64,000 nucleotides of DNA from Sphingomonas sp. GTDB lineage: Bacteria > Pseudomonadota > Alphaproteobacteria > Sphingomonadales > Sphingomonadaceae. Numbering within the stretch: position 1 is the first letter of the stretch; each line of letters opens with the position of its first letter. Shown here in pieces: positions 35,136-45,571 of this stretch. The notes under the pieces are model-generated. The model was given only the letters and a program-made list of their open reading frames with translations, searched no databases and was not told the DNA's origin. The position numbers and the translations under genes were made by a program. The stretch is taken from contig NZ_JANINP010000007.1 in the NCBI RefSeq assembly GCF_024508665.1, positions 434,001-498,000 on the forward strand. Reading direction: 5' to 3'.

Positions 35136-35660
35136 ATGGACGATGTTCCTCCCTCCGGCCTTCAGGCCGTCATCCTCGCGAACAGGGAGAAGCTGTTGCG
35201 ATTCCTGATCTCGCGCGGCGCCGGGGACGCGGCGGAAGACGTGCTTCAGGATCTCTATGTGCGGGTCGCGACCACCGACGGCGGACCGGTCGCTCAGCCT
35301 TTGTCCTATCTCTATCGCGCGGCAAACAATTTGATGGTCGATCGATTTCGCTCGCGGCGCCAGGCCGAGCGGCGCGAGCAGGATTGGAGTGATGCGGCGG
35401 GGCCGACAGAGCCCGACCGGTCCGACGCGCCGCCGCCCGACCGCAGTCTGGTGGCGCGCGAGACGCTGGCGGGCGTGCAGGCGGTGCTGGACGGATTGGG
35501 CGCGCGCACCGCGACGATCTTTCGCCGTCATCGCATCGATGGCGTCCAGCAACGCGATATCGCGCGCGAATTGGGGGTCAGCCTGAGCACCGTGGAAGCG
35601 GATCTCAGGCGCGCCTATCGCGCGCTGCTCGACTATCGGAGGTCGATCGATGAGGTTTGA
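35136..35660 (+). CDS. ECF RNA polymerase sigma factor (FecI-like)
   Basis: A 174-residue sigma-70 factor with region 2 (about 15-80: LRFLISRGAGDAAEDVLQDL and AANNLMVDRFRSRRQAERRE) and region 4 (about 115-165: IFRRHRIDGVQQRDIARELG and STVEADLRRAYRAL). It precedes fecR and an STN-type receptor, so it belongs to the cell-surface signalling group. It would be released by FecR when the receptor binds its substrate. ATG 35136 matches the family length; the frame is open further upstream but that part is not family-like. Confidence 0.92.
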   Translation: MDDVPPSGLQAVILANREKLLRFLISRGAGDAAEDVLQDLYVRVATTDGGPVAQPLSYLYRAANNLMVDRFRSRRQAERREQDWSDAAGPTEPDRSDAPPPDRSLVARETLAGVQAVLDGLGARTATIFRRHRIDGVQQRDIARELGVSLSTVEADLRRAYRALLDYRRSIDEV

Positions 35661-35696
35661 TCCGACCGAGTCCGTCTTCACCTACAGGAGGCGGAC

Positions 35697-36638
35697 ATGA
35701 CCGACTGGACGCGCGAGATGGAGGAGGAAGCCATCGCCTGGCTGATCCGCCAGCGCGATCCCTCCTTTGACGACTGGGAAACGTTCGAGGCATGGCTTGC
35801 CGCGGACGCCGCGCATGCGCTTGCTTACGCCGAAACTTCCGCCGCCGACCGCGACCTGGATAAGCTGTTGGCGGGAGTGAGCTGGCCGGCCGAAGCCGAA
35901 CCCGAATTCGACGACCCGATCGTGCCGACGCGTCGCCGCTGGCTGGGCGGTGCTCTCGCGGCCTCGGTCGCGCTCGCGGTTGCCGCCGGCTCCTGGCTCG
36001 CCTGGCCGTCGCGCGACCTTTACTCGGTGCAAACCGCCGCCGGCGAACGCCGCACCTTGGTCCTCGCCGACACCAAGCTGGAGTTGAACGGCGAAACCAA
36101 GATCGAGCTCGATCGCAAGGATCAACGGTTCGCGCGGATGGAACGCGGCCAGGTGCTATTCACCGTGAAGCACGATCCCGCGCGTCCATTCCGGCTGGAA
36201 ACCGCCGACGCGACTCTGGTCGACGCCGGCACCACGTTCGAAGTGACGACCGGCGGCGGCGCGCTCGATCTCGCAGTGAGTGAAGGCATGGTCGTGGTCG
36301 ATCCCGGCAAGGCGGATATCGACGTGCCGGCGGGCCAGCGCTTCACACTCGCCAAAGGGCAGCGCGCCGGCCGGCTGAGCGCAGTTCGGCCGGCCGATGT
36401 CGGTGCATGGCGTAGTGGCCAGCTTTTCTACGACGGAGCGCCGCTGTCGCGGGTCGCCGCCGACCTGCAGCGTAATCTCGGGGTGCCAGTCAGCGTCAGC
36501 GATGACGCCGCCGCGCGGCCGTTCCGTGGCGTCGTGCGGCTCGACGGTGGTGTCGAGCCGACCATGGCGCGGCTGAATATCCTTCTCGGCGCGAATGTGC
36601 GCCGTTCAGGCAAAGGGTGGGTGATCGCCGGACCATGA
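35697..36638 (+). CDS. FecR family anti-sigma factor / transmembrane sensor
   Basis: A 313-residue single-pass protein. The cytoplasmic DUF4880-type sigma-binding part (about 1-75, EEAIAWLIRQRDPSFDDWETFEAWL in parts: EEAIAWLIRQRDP and FEAWLAADAAH) is followed by one helix (about 81-102), the periplasmic FecR domain (about 105-205) and a DUF4974-like C-terminus that meets the receptor STN domain. It is 36 nt after the sigma gene and overlaps the receptor gene by 4 nt. Confidence 0.92.
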   Translation: MTDWTREMEEEAIAWLIRQRDPSFDDWETFEAWLAADAAHALAYAETSAADRDLDKLLAGVSWPAEAEPEFDDPIVPTRRRWLGGALAASVALAVAAGSWLAWPSRDLYSVQTAAGERRTLVLADTKLELNGETKIELDRKDQRFARMERGQVLFTVKHDPARPFRLETADATLVDAGTTFEVTTGGGALDLAVSEGMVVVDPGKADIDVPAGQRFTLAKGQRAGRLSAVRPADVGAWRSGQLFYDGAPLSRVAADLQRNLGVPVSVSDDAAARPFRGVVRLDGGVEPTMARLNILLGANVRRSGKGWVIAGP

Positions 36639-39079
36639 GGGGTTTCGCCGGCCCCGCGGCGCTGGCGGGGCTCTGCCTGATCGCATCGCCGGCCGAGGCG
36701 AAGGATCAGGCGATCGACATTCCCGCCGGGACGCTCGGCCAAGCGATCGCGGTACTCGGCGCGCAGGCGCGCGTCAGCATCGTCGTTGCGGTGAACGACC
36801 CCGGCTTGCTTCGCCGCCCGGTCGGCGCGGTGCGCGGTACGATGGGCGCAGGACGCGCCCTCTCGCTGCTGTTGAGGGGAACGTCGGCTCGCGCAGTATC
36901 TCCGGCGCCCGGCGTGTGGCGGATCGTCCCCGCTCCACCGCCGAAGCCCAAGCCGATCCCTCGCGCCATCGCGGCGAAACGGCCGGCTTCCCCACCGCCT
37001 GCGCCCCAGCCGCAGGCTGCGGACGATATCGTCGTGACCGCAAGCAAGCGCGATACCCGGCTGCAGAACTTTCCCGGCGCGGTCACCGTGATCGGGGGGC
37101 TCGACCTGGGCCGCGATCCCGATAATGGCACCGACGCCATCGTCTCGCGCGTTGCGACCGTGTCCTCGACCTATCTCGGTGCCGGCCGCAACAAGCTGTT
37201 CATCCGCGGCATCGCCGATTCGAGCTTCACCGGACCGACCCAGGCAACCGTCGGCCAATATTTCGGCGACGTGCGCCTGACCTATAACGCGCCCGATCCC
37301 GATCTCAGGCTTTACGATGTCGGGTCGGTCGAAGTGCTCGAGGGGCCGCAAGGAACGCTGTACGGCGCCGGATCGCTCGGCGGCATCATTCGTGTCATTC
37401 GCAACACGCCCGATCTCACGACTATCGGCGGGTCGCTGACCGGCGGCGTCTCGGCGACCTGGCACGGCGCGCCCGGGGCCGATCTCGCCGGGGTCCTCAA
37501 CCTGCCGATCGCCGAGGATGCGCTGGGCATTCGGGTGCTCGGATACGGCATTACCGAGGGCGGCTATATCGACAACCCGCTGCTCGGAAAGAAGGATATC
37601 AACCGCTCCAACATCTTTGGCGGGCGTGCGACGCTGCGTGGCAAGGTCGGCGGCTGGACGATCGATTTGGGCGGCACCTATCAGAAGACGCGCAACCTCG
37701 ACAGCCAATATGCCGATCGCGATGCGCCGCCGCTCACCCGGGACAGCCTGCTCCCGCAGGGGAGCGATGCGACCTATGCGCTGGGTGAGTTGGTCGCGAG
37801 CCGTCGCTTCGACAGCGGCTTGCTATTTGTCTCCTCGCTCGGGATCGCGCGCCAGAGGCTCGACGAGCGTTACGACGCCACCGAGCCGAACGGTCCCGAG
37901 CGGCTGTTCAAGCAGAACAACCATACCGACCTCTTCTCCTTCGAAAACCGCCTGTCGCGGCCGATGACCGATGGTCTGGGCTGGGTGTTCGGTGCCAGCG
38001 TGGTGCGCAATACGACCAGGCTCAGTCGAGCGATGGGCAATCCCGACATGCCTTTGCCGGCCACTGGCGTGGTCAATCGGATTACCGAGGCGACCGGCTA
38101 TGGCGAAGTGTCGGTCGAATTGCTGCCCAAGCTGACGCTGACCGGGGGCGGCCGCTACAGCCATGTCTGGTTGACGGGCGAGGGGGCCGACGTCGTGCCG
38201 CTAATCGCCCGGCTCAATGCCGACGTGACGGCCGAACGCGAGGAAAGCGCCTTCCTGCCGTCGTTCGCGCTGTCGGCGACACCGCTCCGCCGGTTGACAC
38301 TCTACGCCCGCTACCAGCAGAGTTTCCGGCCAGGCGGCCTGGCAATCGAGGGCGATTTCGTCCGGCGGTTTCGCAATGACCGCGCGGAGACGTTCGAATT
38401 CGGCATGCGGCATGGCGTGCCGGGCATCGACCCGATCGGCGTCTCGCTCAGCGTCTCGCGGACCCTGTGGCGCAACATCCAGGCCGATTTCATCGATGGC
38501 CGTGGGCTGCCGAGCACGGCCAATATCGGCGACGGGCGGATCTGGACGGTTTCCGCATCGGCCGACTGGCGCCCGGGGCCGGGGCTGAGCCTCGAGGCCG
38601 GCATTTCGCTGAACGACAGCAAGGTGGTCAATCCCAGCCCGTTCTTCCTCAGCTTCGTCATCCCCGGTCCGAACAGCCAGCCAGCTACATCGCACATCGT
38701 CAACGCGGTAGCCGCTGACGCGGTGACCTATGGGCGTGTGCCCAACATCGCCAATGTGGTCGCGCGCGGGGCGGTCAAATACGAATTCGCGGTGTCGGAT
38801 ACGGCGCAAATCTCGCTCGCGGCGTCGGCGCGCTATACCGGCCGCTCGCGATTGGGCGTGGGGCCGATCCTGGGAGCGGAGCAAGGCGATTATCTCGATA
38901 CGCGGATCTCCGCGCGCCTGTCTTTCGATCGCTTCGCGGTGACGGCCAGCGTCACCAACCTGACCGATGAGGTCGGCAACCGCTTCGCGCTGGGCACGCC
39001 GTTCGCGGTCCCCAGCGAACAGCAGATCACGCCGCTGCGCCCGCGCACCGTCCGGATCGGGTTCGACGCAGCATTCTAG
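36635..39079 (+). CDS. STN-domain TonB-dependent receptor (FecA-like signalling)
   Basis: An 814-residue outer-membrane receptor. A signal peptide (1-22) is followed by an STN domain (about 25-95: IDIPAGTLGQAIAVLGAQAR), a proline-rich linker, the plug (about 130-250: DDIVVTASKRDTRLQNFPGA, KLFIRGIADSSF, VEVLEGPQGTLYGAGSLGG) and the barrel, ending VRIGFDAAF. The STN domain contacts FecR in the periplasm, so ligand binding both imports and signals. The ligand (siderophore, haem or carbohydrate) is not evident. ATG 36635 overlaps the fecR stop as ATGA. Confidence 0.94.
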   Translation: MRGFAGPAALAGLCLIASPAEAKDQAIDIPAGTLGQAIAVLGAQARVSIVVAVNDPGLLRRPVGAVRGTMGAGRALSLLLRGTSARAVSPAPGVWRIVPAPPPKPKPIPRAIAAKRPASPPPAPQPQAADDIVVTASKRDTRLQNFPGAVTVIGGLDLGRDPDNGTDAIVSRVATVSSTYLGAGRNKLFIRGIADSSFTGPTQATVGQYFGDVRLTYNAPDPDLRLYDVGSVEVLEGPQGTLYGAGSLGGIIRVIRNTPDLTTIGGSLTGGVSATWHGAPGADLAGVLNLPIAEDALGIRVLGYGITEGGYIDNPLLGKKDINRSNIFGGRATLRGKVGGWTIDLGGTYQKTRNLDSQYADRDAPPLTRDSLLPQGSDATYALGELVASRRFDSGLLFVSSLGIARQRLDERYDATEPNGPERLFKQNNHTDLFSFENRLSRPMTDGLGWVFGASVVRNTTRLSRAMGNPDMPLPATGVVNRITEATGYGEVSVELLPKLTLTGGGRYSHVWLTGEGADVVPLIARLNADVTAEREESAFLPSFALSATPLRRLTLYARYQQSFRPGGLAIEGDFVRRFRNDRAETFEFGMRHGVPGIDPIGVSLSVSRTLWRNIQADFIDGRGLPSTANIGDGRIWTVSASADWRPGPGLSLEAGISLNDSKVVNPSPFFLSFVIPGPNSQPATSHIVNAVAADAVTYGRVPNIANVVARGAVKYEFAVSDTAQISLAASARYTGRSRLGVGPILGAEQGDYLDTRISARLSFDRFAVTASVTNLTDEVGNRFALGTPFAVPSEQQITPLRPRTVRIGFDAAF

Positions 39080-39109
39080 CCGCCGAGTCCCGCATGAAGC
39101 GCTCGGCGG
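39080..39109 (+). terminator. Hairpin after the STN-type receptor gene
   Basis: CCGCCGAG / CTCGGCGG stem with a 14-nt loop directly after the stop, followed by ACCTTTC. Moderate terminator; partial read-through into the autotransporter is possible. Confidence 0.65.
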
Positions 39110-39221
39110 ACCTTTCATTCCCAAAAATTTACCTCGTGCTTCAAGGCTGCGCCGCCGCGGCGCCGTCATCGCCTTTGAACGGGTGCCGCTCCCCAACGGG
39201 CATCCGAAAAAGGGATTGCAG

Positions 39222-42200
39222 ATGCGCGTATTGCTTGCTTCGACTTGCCTGACCCCCGTCATCCTGTTCGCCGCGACGCCTGCCGCGGCGCAAAGCACGA
39301 TCTCCACCGCGATCACGACGCCGGTGAAGACGTCGACTGCGAATAACGGTGCGCCTTCCGACGTCAGCATCACCTCGGCGGGATCGGTGACCGTCACCAG
39401 CGGCACGGCGGTGACGATCGACAGCAACAACGGCGTCAGCAACGCCGGCACGATCCAGATCACCAATTCGGACAACGCGACCGGCATCGGCGCGGCTGCC
39501 GGAGTGACCGGTTCGATCAACAATACCGGCAAGATCATCGTCGACGAGACCTATACGCCGACCGACACCGACAATGACGGTGACCTCGATGGCCCGTTTG
39601 CTTCAGGCACCGGACGCGCAGGCATCCGCACCGCCGGTACCTTCACCGGCGGGATCACCAATGCGAAAGGCGCTTCGATCACGGTCGAGGGCAACAATTC
39701 CTACGGCATCCTGCTGGGTGGAACGCTCAACGGCAATTTGTCGACCGACGGCACGATCACGGTCACCGGCAACAATTCAGCCGGCGTCAAGACCGGCGAT
39801 ATCAACGGCAATGCGCGCATCGCCGGCACGATCACCGCGCAAGGGGGCGGGTCGAGCGCGGTACTGATCAACGGCAACGTTTCCGGCGCGCTGACGTTGC
39901 AAGGTACCATTTCCAGCACCGGCTACCGCTATACGACGGTGCCGAGCGATCCGAGCAAGCTCGACGCCGATGATTTGCTTCAGGGGGGACCCGCGGTCTC
40001 GATCACCGGCAATGTCGGCGGCGGCGTTATCCTCGCCGTAGCGCCGACGGCCAGCACGACCGATCCGGATACCGACAAGGACGGCATCCCCGACGCCGAC
40101 GAAGGCTCGGCGGCGATCACCTCCTACGGCTCGGCTGCCGCGCTGCAGATCGGCGCAGCCGGTAACTCTGTCACCTTGGGGCCCGTCGCCAACACTGCCG
40201 GCTATGGCTTGATCGTCAACGGCACGGCGAGCGGCAACGGCCTCTATGCTGGCGTGAACGCCAATGGCGTCGTGATCGGCGGCCTGGGCGGGGCGGTCAC
40301 CGTCACCAACGGCATGCAGGTCACCGGGGGCATAGCGGCGACCGCCAACGCGGCAAACGCGACCGCGTTGCGCATCGGTGCCGGCGCGACGGTCCCGACC
40401 ATCGTCAATTCGGGCAAGATTACCGCCACGGGCGCCTCGACCGCCGGCCAGTTGTCGCAGGCCGTCGTGGTCGACGCCGGCGCCAACGTGACCTCGATCC
40501 GCAACACCGGCACGATCTCGGCGACTGCAGGAACCGCCGCCGGCGCGACCGCAATCGTCGACAAATCGGGCAGTGTGACCCTGGTCGAAAATGGCGGCGC
40601 GATCACTGCCAGCGGCGCCGACGCGGCATCGACCCGCAACATCGCCATCGACCTCAGCGCCAATACGACCGGCGCGACGGTCCGGCAGATCGTCGTCGCC
40701 AGCGGAACCGCGCCTTCCATCGCCGGCGACGTCCGCTTTGGTAGCGGCAACGATACGCTCGATCTGGGCGACGGCTCGCTTGCCGGCAATGTCACATTCG
40801 GCGCGGGCAATAACCTGCTCACCATGTCGGGCGACGCGACGATGACCGGCAACACCACATTCGGCGCGGGCAACGACACGATGACCCTGGCCGGCACGGC
40901 TGCCTATACCGGTGCGGTCGATTTTGGCGGCGGGTCGGACACGCTGACGATCGGTGGGACCTCGACCTTCTCGGGCACGCTCGCCAATGCGTCGGGCCTG
41001 GCAGTCACGGTCAACGGGGGCAAGTTCACCAACACCGGCACCACGCCGGTATCGATCGGCTCGCTGGCGGTGACCGGCGGCGGCACTCTTGGCGTCACCG
41101 TCAACACCACCACCAATACCGCGACGCAGTATAACGTCGCCGGGACGGCCAGCTTCGACGCCAATTCCAAGCTCGCGATCAAGCTGACCGGGCTCGTCAC
41201 CGGGACCGGTCACTATACGATCCTGACGGCTGGCACGGTCACCGGCGCGAGCAATCTGACGACCTCATCCGTTGCGCTGCCGTACATGTACAAGACCAGC
41301 ATCGCGACCGGCGGTCCCGCCAACCAGATCGCGATCGACATCGCCGCCAAGACGGCGAGCGAACTAGGCCTCAACCGTTCGGGTTCGGCGGCTTATGGCG
41401 CGATCTATGCCGCGTTGAGCCAGGACAGCAAGGTCGCGAATTCGTTCCTCAACATCACCGACGGCACTGCGTTCCAGACCGCGATCCGGCAGATGCTGCC
41501 CGATCATGCCGGTGGCACCTTCGCGGCGGTCAGCGCGGGCTCGCGCGCGATCGGCCGGATGCTGACCGACGGCGGCGCGCCCTATGTCGACAAGGGGCAT
41601 TGGGGCTATTGGATCGAGGAAGTCGCCTATGGCGGGTCGAAGAGCTTCCTCAACACCGCGTCGTACGACATTAACGGCTGGGGCACGTCCGGCGGCGCCG
41701 AATACAAGACCAAGCTCGGCAATTTCGGCCTGTCGCTCGCCTATCTGCACGGCAACGACAACGACAACGGCACCGACAACACGGTGTCGTCCGACCAGTA
41801 TGAGGTCGCCGCTTATTGGCGCGGCGAGTGGAGCGGTCTGCGTCCGTTCGCTCGCGTCTCCGCGGCGCGCGTCAATTTCGCCAGCGAGCGCAGCTTTACC
41901 GGCAACGACGGCACCAGCACGGCGGTTGCGCTCAAGAACAGCTCGAAATGGAACGGCAACCTGTTCTCGGCCACCGGCGGTGCCTCGTATGAGGGCGCGG
42001 TCGGCCACCTGACCTTCCGCCCGATCCTGTCGGTCGATTATTACCGCCTCGACGAGGACGCCCATACGGAAACCGGCGGCGGCAAGGCGTTCGACCTGTC
42101 GATCGCCAAGCGCACCAGCGACGAATTTGCCGCCAATGCGACGATGGCGGTGGGCCTCAGCTTCGGGTCGACCGAGGATGGCTGGTTCCATACCGAGATC

Positions 42201-42431
42201 GAGGCGGGTCGGCGCCAGATACTCGGCGGCGAACTGGGCGCAACCACCGCGAACTTTGCGGGCGGCCAGGCCTTCACCCTGATCCCCGACAAGCGGACCG
42301 ATGGCTGGGTCGGCCGCTTCCGCGCTTCGGGCGGTTCGCCCGGCTTCCGCATCGGTGGCGAAGTGGGTGCCGAGGAGCAGCAGAGCCGCGCCGCGATCTC
42401 GCTGCGCGCGACGCTTCAGATCGGACTCTGA
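39222..42431 (+). CDS. Autotransporter (type V secretion) outer membrane protein
   Basis: A 1069-residue autotransporter. A signal peptide (1-23, PAAAQ) precedes a Gly/Thr/Asn-rich beta-helical passenger (about 25-720) built from short repeats such as GTITVTGNN, NTGTIS and FGAGNDT. The C-terminal beta-barrel translocator (about 800-1069) starts near GYWIEEVAYGGSK and ends LRATLQIGL. The passenger carries two Asp-rich motifs (DTDNDGDLDG and DPDTDKDGIPDADEG) that look like calcium-binding loops. AGGGA lies 7 nt before ATG 39222; the longer frame overlaps the receptor gene. It follows the sigma/FecR/receptor module on the same strand and may be partly co-expressed. Adhesion or surface enzyme role unknown. 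Confidence 0.9.
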   Translation: MRVLLASTCLTPVILFAATPAAAQSTISTAITTPVKTSTANNGAPSDVSITSAGSVTVTSGTAVTIDSNNGVSNAGTIQITNSDNATGIGAAAGVTGSINNTGKIIVDETYTPTDTDNDGDLDGPFASGTGRAGIRTAGTFTGGITNAKGASITVEGNNSYGILLGGTLNGNLSTDGTITVTGNNSAGVKTGDINGNARIAGTITAQGGGSSAVLINGNVSGALTLQGTISSTGYRYTTVPSDPSKLDADDLLQGGPAVSITGNVGGGVILAVAPTASTTDPDTDKDGIPDADEGSAAITSYGSAAALQIGAAGNSVTLGPVANTAGYGLIVNGTASGNGLYAGVNANGVVIGGLGGAVTVTNGMQVTGGIAATANAANATALRIGAGATVPTIVNSGKITATGASTAGQLSQAVVVDAGANVTSIRNTGTISATAGTAAGATAIVDKSGSVTLVENGGAITASGADAASTRNIAIDLSANTTGATVRQIVVASGTAPSIAGDVRFGSGNDTLDLGDGSLAGNVTFGAGNNLLTMSGDATMTGNTTFGAGNDTMTLAGTAAYTGAVDFGGGSDTLTIGGTSTFSGTLANASGLAVTVNGGKFTNTGTTPVSIGSLAVTGGGTLGVTVNTTTNTATQYNVAGTASFDANSKLAIKLTGLVTGTGHYTILTAGTVTGASNLTTSSVALPYMYKTSIATGGPANQIAIDIAAKTASELGLNRSGSAAYGAIYAALSQDSKVANSFLNITDGTAFQTAIRQMLPDHAGGTFAAVSAGSRAIGRMLTDGGAPYVDKGHWGYWIEEVAYGGSKSFLNTASYDINGWGTSGGAEYKTKLGNFGLSLAYLHGNDNDNGTDNTVSSDQYEVAAYWRGEWSGLRPFARVSAARVNFASERSFTGNDGTSTAVALKNSSKWNGNLFSATGGASYEGAVGHLTFRPILSVDYYRLDEDAHTETGGGKAFDLSIAKRTSDEFAANATMAVGLSFGSTEDGWFHTEIEAGRRQILGGELGATTANFAGGQAFTLIPDKRTDGWVGRFRASGGSPGFRIGGEVGAEEQQSRAAISLRATLQIGL

Positions 42432-42441
42432 TGTCGGTTGC

Positions 42442-42490
42442 GGTGCCGGTCCGTTTCCCACCCGGTCGGGTGGGAGAGCGGGCCGGCACC
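42442..42490 (+). terminator. Nested hairpin after the autotransporter gene
   Basis: An outer 12-bp stem (GGTGCCGGTCCG with CGGGCCGGCACC, one wobble) encloses an inner perfect 7-bp stem (CCCACCC / GGGTGGG, loop GGTC). It is followed by GTTCCCGTTTC and lies between convergent genes, so it probably ends both transcripts. Confidence 0.75.
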
Positions 42491-42529
42491 GTTCCCGTTT
42501 CAGTTCGGTTGAAACGGCATGAACGCGCC

Positions 42530-44584
42530 CTACGGTAGGTTCGCGGTCAACTCGTCGAGAAATGGCTGGGCAGTGCCGTCTGACGGCGCGCGCCAGTCGC
42601 CGCGGGGGGACAGCGCGCCGCCCGCCGAGACCTTGGGGCCATTGGGGATCGCCGAGCGCTTGAACTGGCTGATCGTGAAGAAGCGGAACAGGAACTTCTC
42701 CAGCCACAGGCGGATCGTCGCAAGGTCGTAAGCGTGTCGCGCGGCAGCGGGGAAATCCCGCGGCCAGCGGCCCGCGCTCGCATCTTCCCATGCCTTCAAC
42801 GCTAGGAAGGCGACCTTCGACGGCACCAGGCCGTGACGCACGATATAGTGGGTGAAGAAGTCGTTGAGTTCGTACGGGCCGATCTTGCTCTCGGTAGACT
42901 GGATCGCGCCGTCGGCACCGGCCGGAACCAGTTCGGGCGAGATTTCCTGCGCCAGGATAGCGTCGAGCACGCGGTCGGTTTCGCCGTCATATTGGTCGGT
43001 GCGGATGCACCAGCGGATCAGGAACTGAATCAGCGTCTTGGGCACGCCGGCATTGACGGCATAATGGCTCATCTGGTCGCCGACGCCATAGGTGCACCAG
43101 CCGAGCGCGAGCTCGGACAGGTCACCAGTGCCGACGACCAAACCGTCATGCTGATTGGCCAGCCGGAACAGATAATCGGTCCGAAGGCCGGCCTGGACGT
43201 TCTCGAACGTCACGTCATAGACCGGTTCGCCATTGGCGAACGGGTGCCGCATATCCTCGAGCATCTGTCTTGCCGCCGGCCGGATGTCGATCTCGTCGCC
43301 CGCCACGCCGAGCGCGCGCATCAGCGCCCAGGCGTTCGATTTGGTCCCCTCGCTGGTCGCGAAGCCGGGCATCGTATAGCCCAGGATATGGTCGCGCGAT
43401 CTGCCCAGCCGGTCCATCGCCTTGGCCGCGACGATCAGTGCATGGGTCGAATCGAGTCCGCCCGACACGCCGATCACCAACCGCTTGGCGCGCGCCGCTT
43501 CGATCCGGCGGATCAGCCCGGAGACCTGGATATTGAACGCCTCGTAGCAATCGCCGTCGAGCTTCTCGGGCGCATTGGGGACGAACGGAAAGCGCCGCAC
43601 ATCGCGCTTCAACCCGACATCGGCGAAATCGGGTTTTGCCTCGAAATGGATGAAGCGGAAATCCGAGTCGCCAACCCCGGCGAACCGGGCGGCGTCGGCA
43701 AAGGTGCTGTTGCGCATTCGCTCGTGCCGGACACGTCCACAATCGACATCGGCAACCAACAAGCCCGATGTCGCCGGAAAACGGTCGGACTCGGCAATCA
43801 GTTCGCCCAATTCATGCACCATGCCCTGGCCGTCCCAGGCGAGATCGGTGGTGCTTTCACCCGGACCCGCGGCGGAGAAGACGTAGGCGCACACCGCCCG
43901 GTCGGACTGCGATCCGGACAGGAGCATGCGCTGCCGCTCCTTGCCGATCAGGACGTTGGACGCCGACAGGTTGCAGCAGACGAGCGCACCAGCCAGCGCC
44001 GCCCAGGTCGAGGGTGGGACAGGCGCCCAATAATCCTCGCAGATTTCCGCATGGAAAATGAAATGCGACAGGTCGCTGGCGGCGAAGATCAGGTCGGTGC
44101 CGAACGGAATATTGGTTTGTCCGGCAATGTCGATCTCCGCCCCGACCACACCTTCGCCGCTCGCGAACCAGCGTTTCTCATAATATTCGCGATAATTGGG
44201 CAGGAATGTCTTCGGGACGATGCCCAGGATCCGGCCGCGATGGATCGCCACCGCGCAATTATAGAGCCGGCCATTGCGCGGGACCGCCGCGCCGACCAGC
44301 AGCACCGGGCGCAATTTGGCGGTCGCCTCGGCGACTTCGGTCAGCGCTGCTTCGGTCGCGCGCTGGATCGTCTGCTGCAGATGCAGATCATCGATCGCAT
44401 AGGAGGTGAGATTGAGCTCGGGATAGACCAGCAGGTCGCACGCTTCCTTGTGACCGCGCTTCGCCAGCGCGATCGTCTCGCGGACATTGGCGGCGATGTC
44501 GCCGACGCTGGCCACCGGCGTGCAGGCGGCCACGCGCAGGAATTCATGCGTGTGGTGCGAGAAGAAACGATGGGTCTTCGCCAT
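42530..44584 (-). CDS. nadE: Glutamine-dependent NAD(+) synthase
   Basis: A 684-residue two-domain enzyme. The N-terminal nitrilase-type glutaminase (about 15-300) has E in LVYPELNL, K in [16 protein letters not shown] and the nucleophile C in AEICEDYW. The C-terminal synthetase (about 330-660) has the PP-loop GVSGGLDST and [14 protein letters not shown]. It converts nicotinate adenine dinucleotide to NAD with ammonia channelled from glutamine. The length matches the long-type actinobacterial/alphaproteobacterial enzyme. It is the last gene of the leucine-catabolism run on this strand. Confidence 0.96.
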   Translation of the reverse strand: MAKTHRFFSHHTHEFLRVAACTPVASVGDIAANVRETIALAKRGHKEACDLLVYPELNLTSYAIDDLHLQQTIQRATEAALTEVAEATAKLRPVLLVGAAVPRNGRLYNCAVAIHRGRILGIVPKTFLPNYREYYEKRWFASGEGVVGAEIDIAGQTNIPFGTDLIFAASDLSHFIFHAEICEDYWAPVPPSTWAALAGALVCCNLSASNVLIGKERQRMLLSGSQSDRAVCAYVFSAAGPGESTTDLAWDGQGMVHELGELIAESDRFPATSGLLVADVDCGRVRHERMRNSTFADAARFAGVGDSDFRFIHFEAKPDFADVGLKRDVRRFPFVPNAPEKLDGDCYEAFNIQVSGLIRRIEAARAKRLVIGVSGGLDSTHALIVAAKAMDRLGRSRDHILGYTMPGFATSEGTKSNAWALMRALGVAGDEIDIRPAARQMLEDMRHPFANGEPVYDVTFENVQAGLRTDYLFRLANQHDGLVVGTGDLSELALGWCTYGVGDQMSHYAVNAGVPKTLIQFLIRWCIRTDQYDGETDRVLDAILAQEISPELVPAGADGAIQSTESKIGPYELNDFFTHYIVRHGLVPSKVAFLALKAWEDASAGRWPRDFPAAARHAYDLATIRLWLEKFLFRFFTISQFKRSAIPNGPKVSAGGALSPRGDWRAPSDGTAQPFLDELTANLP

Positions 44585-44634
44585 ACCCGCCGCTTAGGCC
44601 TCACACTGGCCTATCGCAAGGTCGTGGCGGCGGC

Positions 44635-45555
44635 TCAGGTCGTATCCTCGCGCCACTCGAGCGGATCGAGCCAGGGCGAGAAATGCGGCAGGTCGGTCGA
44701 GACCTTGTCAGGATAGATGGCCGAGCGCTTTTCCAGGAACGAGGCGACGCCTTCCCGCGCGTCGGCACTGGCGCCGCGCGACCAGACGAGCCGGCTGTCG
44801 AGCCGGTGCGCGTCGATCGGCGAGGGCGCACCCATCATCCGCCACATCATCTGGCGCGTGAGGGCGATCGAGACCGGAGCGGATTCCGCGGTGAGCTCGC
44901 GGGCAAGCGCGCGCGCGGCGGTGAGCAGATCCGCCTGGGCATGGACCGAGCGCACCAACCCGGCGTCCTTCGCTTCGGCGGCGGCAACCAGGCGCCCCGA
45001 ATAGCACCAGTCGAGCGCAGTCGAGATGCCGACCAGCCGCGGCAGGAACCAGCTCGATGCCGCTTCGGGAACGATGCCGCGCCGCGCGAAAACGAAGCCG
45101 AACCGCGCGCCCTCGGCGGCCAGGCGGAAGTCCATCGGCAAGGTCATCGTGGCGCCGATCCCGACCGCGGCGCCATTGATCGCGCCAATCACCGGTTTCC
45201 TCGACTGGAATATGCGCAAACTGAGCAGGCCGCCGCCATCGCGAATGCCTTCGTGGTCCCAATCGACCGTGCCGTCTGGACCGACCGGCGACCCCGCGTC
45301 TGACCAGCGCGGTCCTTTGGCATAGTCGAACGTCGCCCCGCCGGCGGAGAGGTCCGCGCCCGCGCAGAACGCGCGATCGCCGCCGCCGGTGACGATCACC
45401 GCGCGGACATCATCGTCCTTGTCGGCGCGGTCGAACGCCGCGACCATCTCGCGCATCATCTGTGCGGTGAAGGCATTCATCGCCTTCGGGCGGTCGAGCG
45501 TGATCGTGAGGATGTGATCGGTGACGTCGACGCGGATGTGTTCAGGCTCGTTCAT
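44635..45555 (-). CDS. Enoyl-CoA hydratase/isomerase (crotonase family)
   Basis: A 306-residue crotonase. Typical parts are ILTITLDRPKAMNAFTAQMM, DRAFCAGADLSAGG (oxyanion hole), GAAVGIGATMTLPMDFRLA and the acid residue E in GIVPEAASSWFLPR. It hydrates or isomerises an enoyl-CoA in the cytoplasm. Near mccA/mccB it could be the methylglutaconyl-CoA hydratase of leucine catabolism, but the length (about 40 residues more than that enzyme) and the insert at about 75-110 also fit a fatty-acid enoyl-CoA hydratase. Confidence 0.9.
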   Translation of the reverse strand: MNEPEHIRVDVTDHILTITLDRPKAMNAFTAQMMREMVAAFDRADKDDDVRAVIVTGGGDRAFCAGADLSAGGATFDYAKGPRWSDAGSPVGPDGTVDWDHEGIRDGGGLLSLRIFQSRKPVIGAINGAAVGIGATMTLPMDFRLAAEGARFGFVFARRGIVPEAASSWFLPRLVGISTALDWCYSGRLVAAAEAKDAGLVRSVHAQADLLTAARALARELTAESAPVSIALTRQMMWRMMGAPSPIDAHRLDSRLVWSRGASADAREGVASFLEKRSAIYPDKVSTDLPHFSPWLDPLEWREDTT

Positions 45556-45571
45556 CGACCATCTTCCAATC

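Noticed and set aside
39290..41100. Repeated short motifs that could look like a CRISPR or tandem-repeat array
   Set aside because: They are degenerate in-frame coding repeats of a beta-helical autotransporter passenger with no fixed repeat/spacer lengths.
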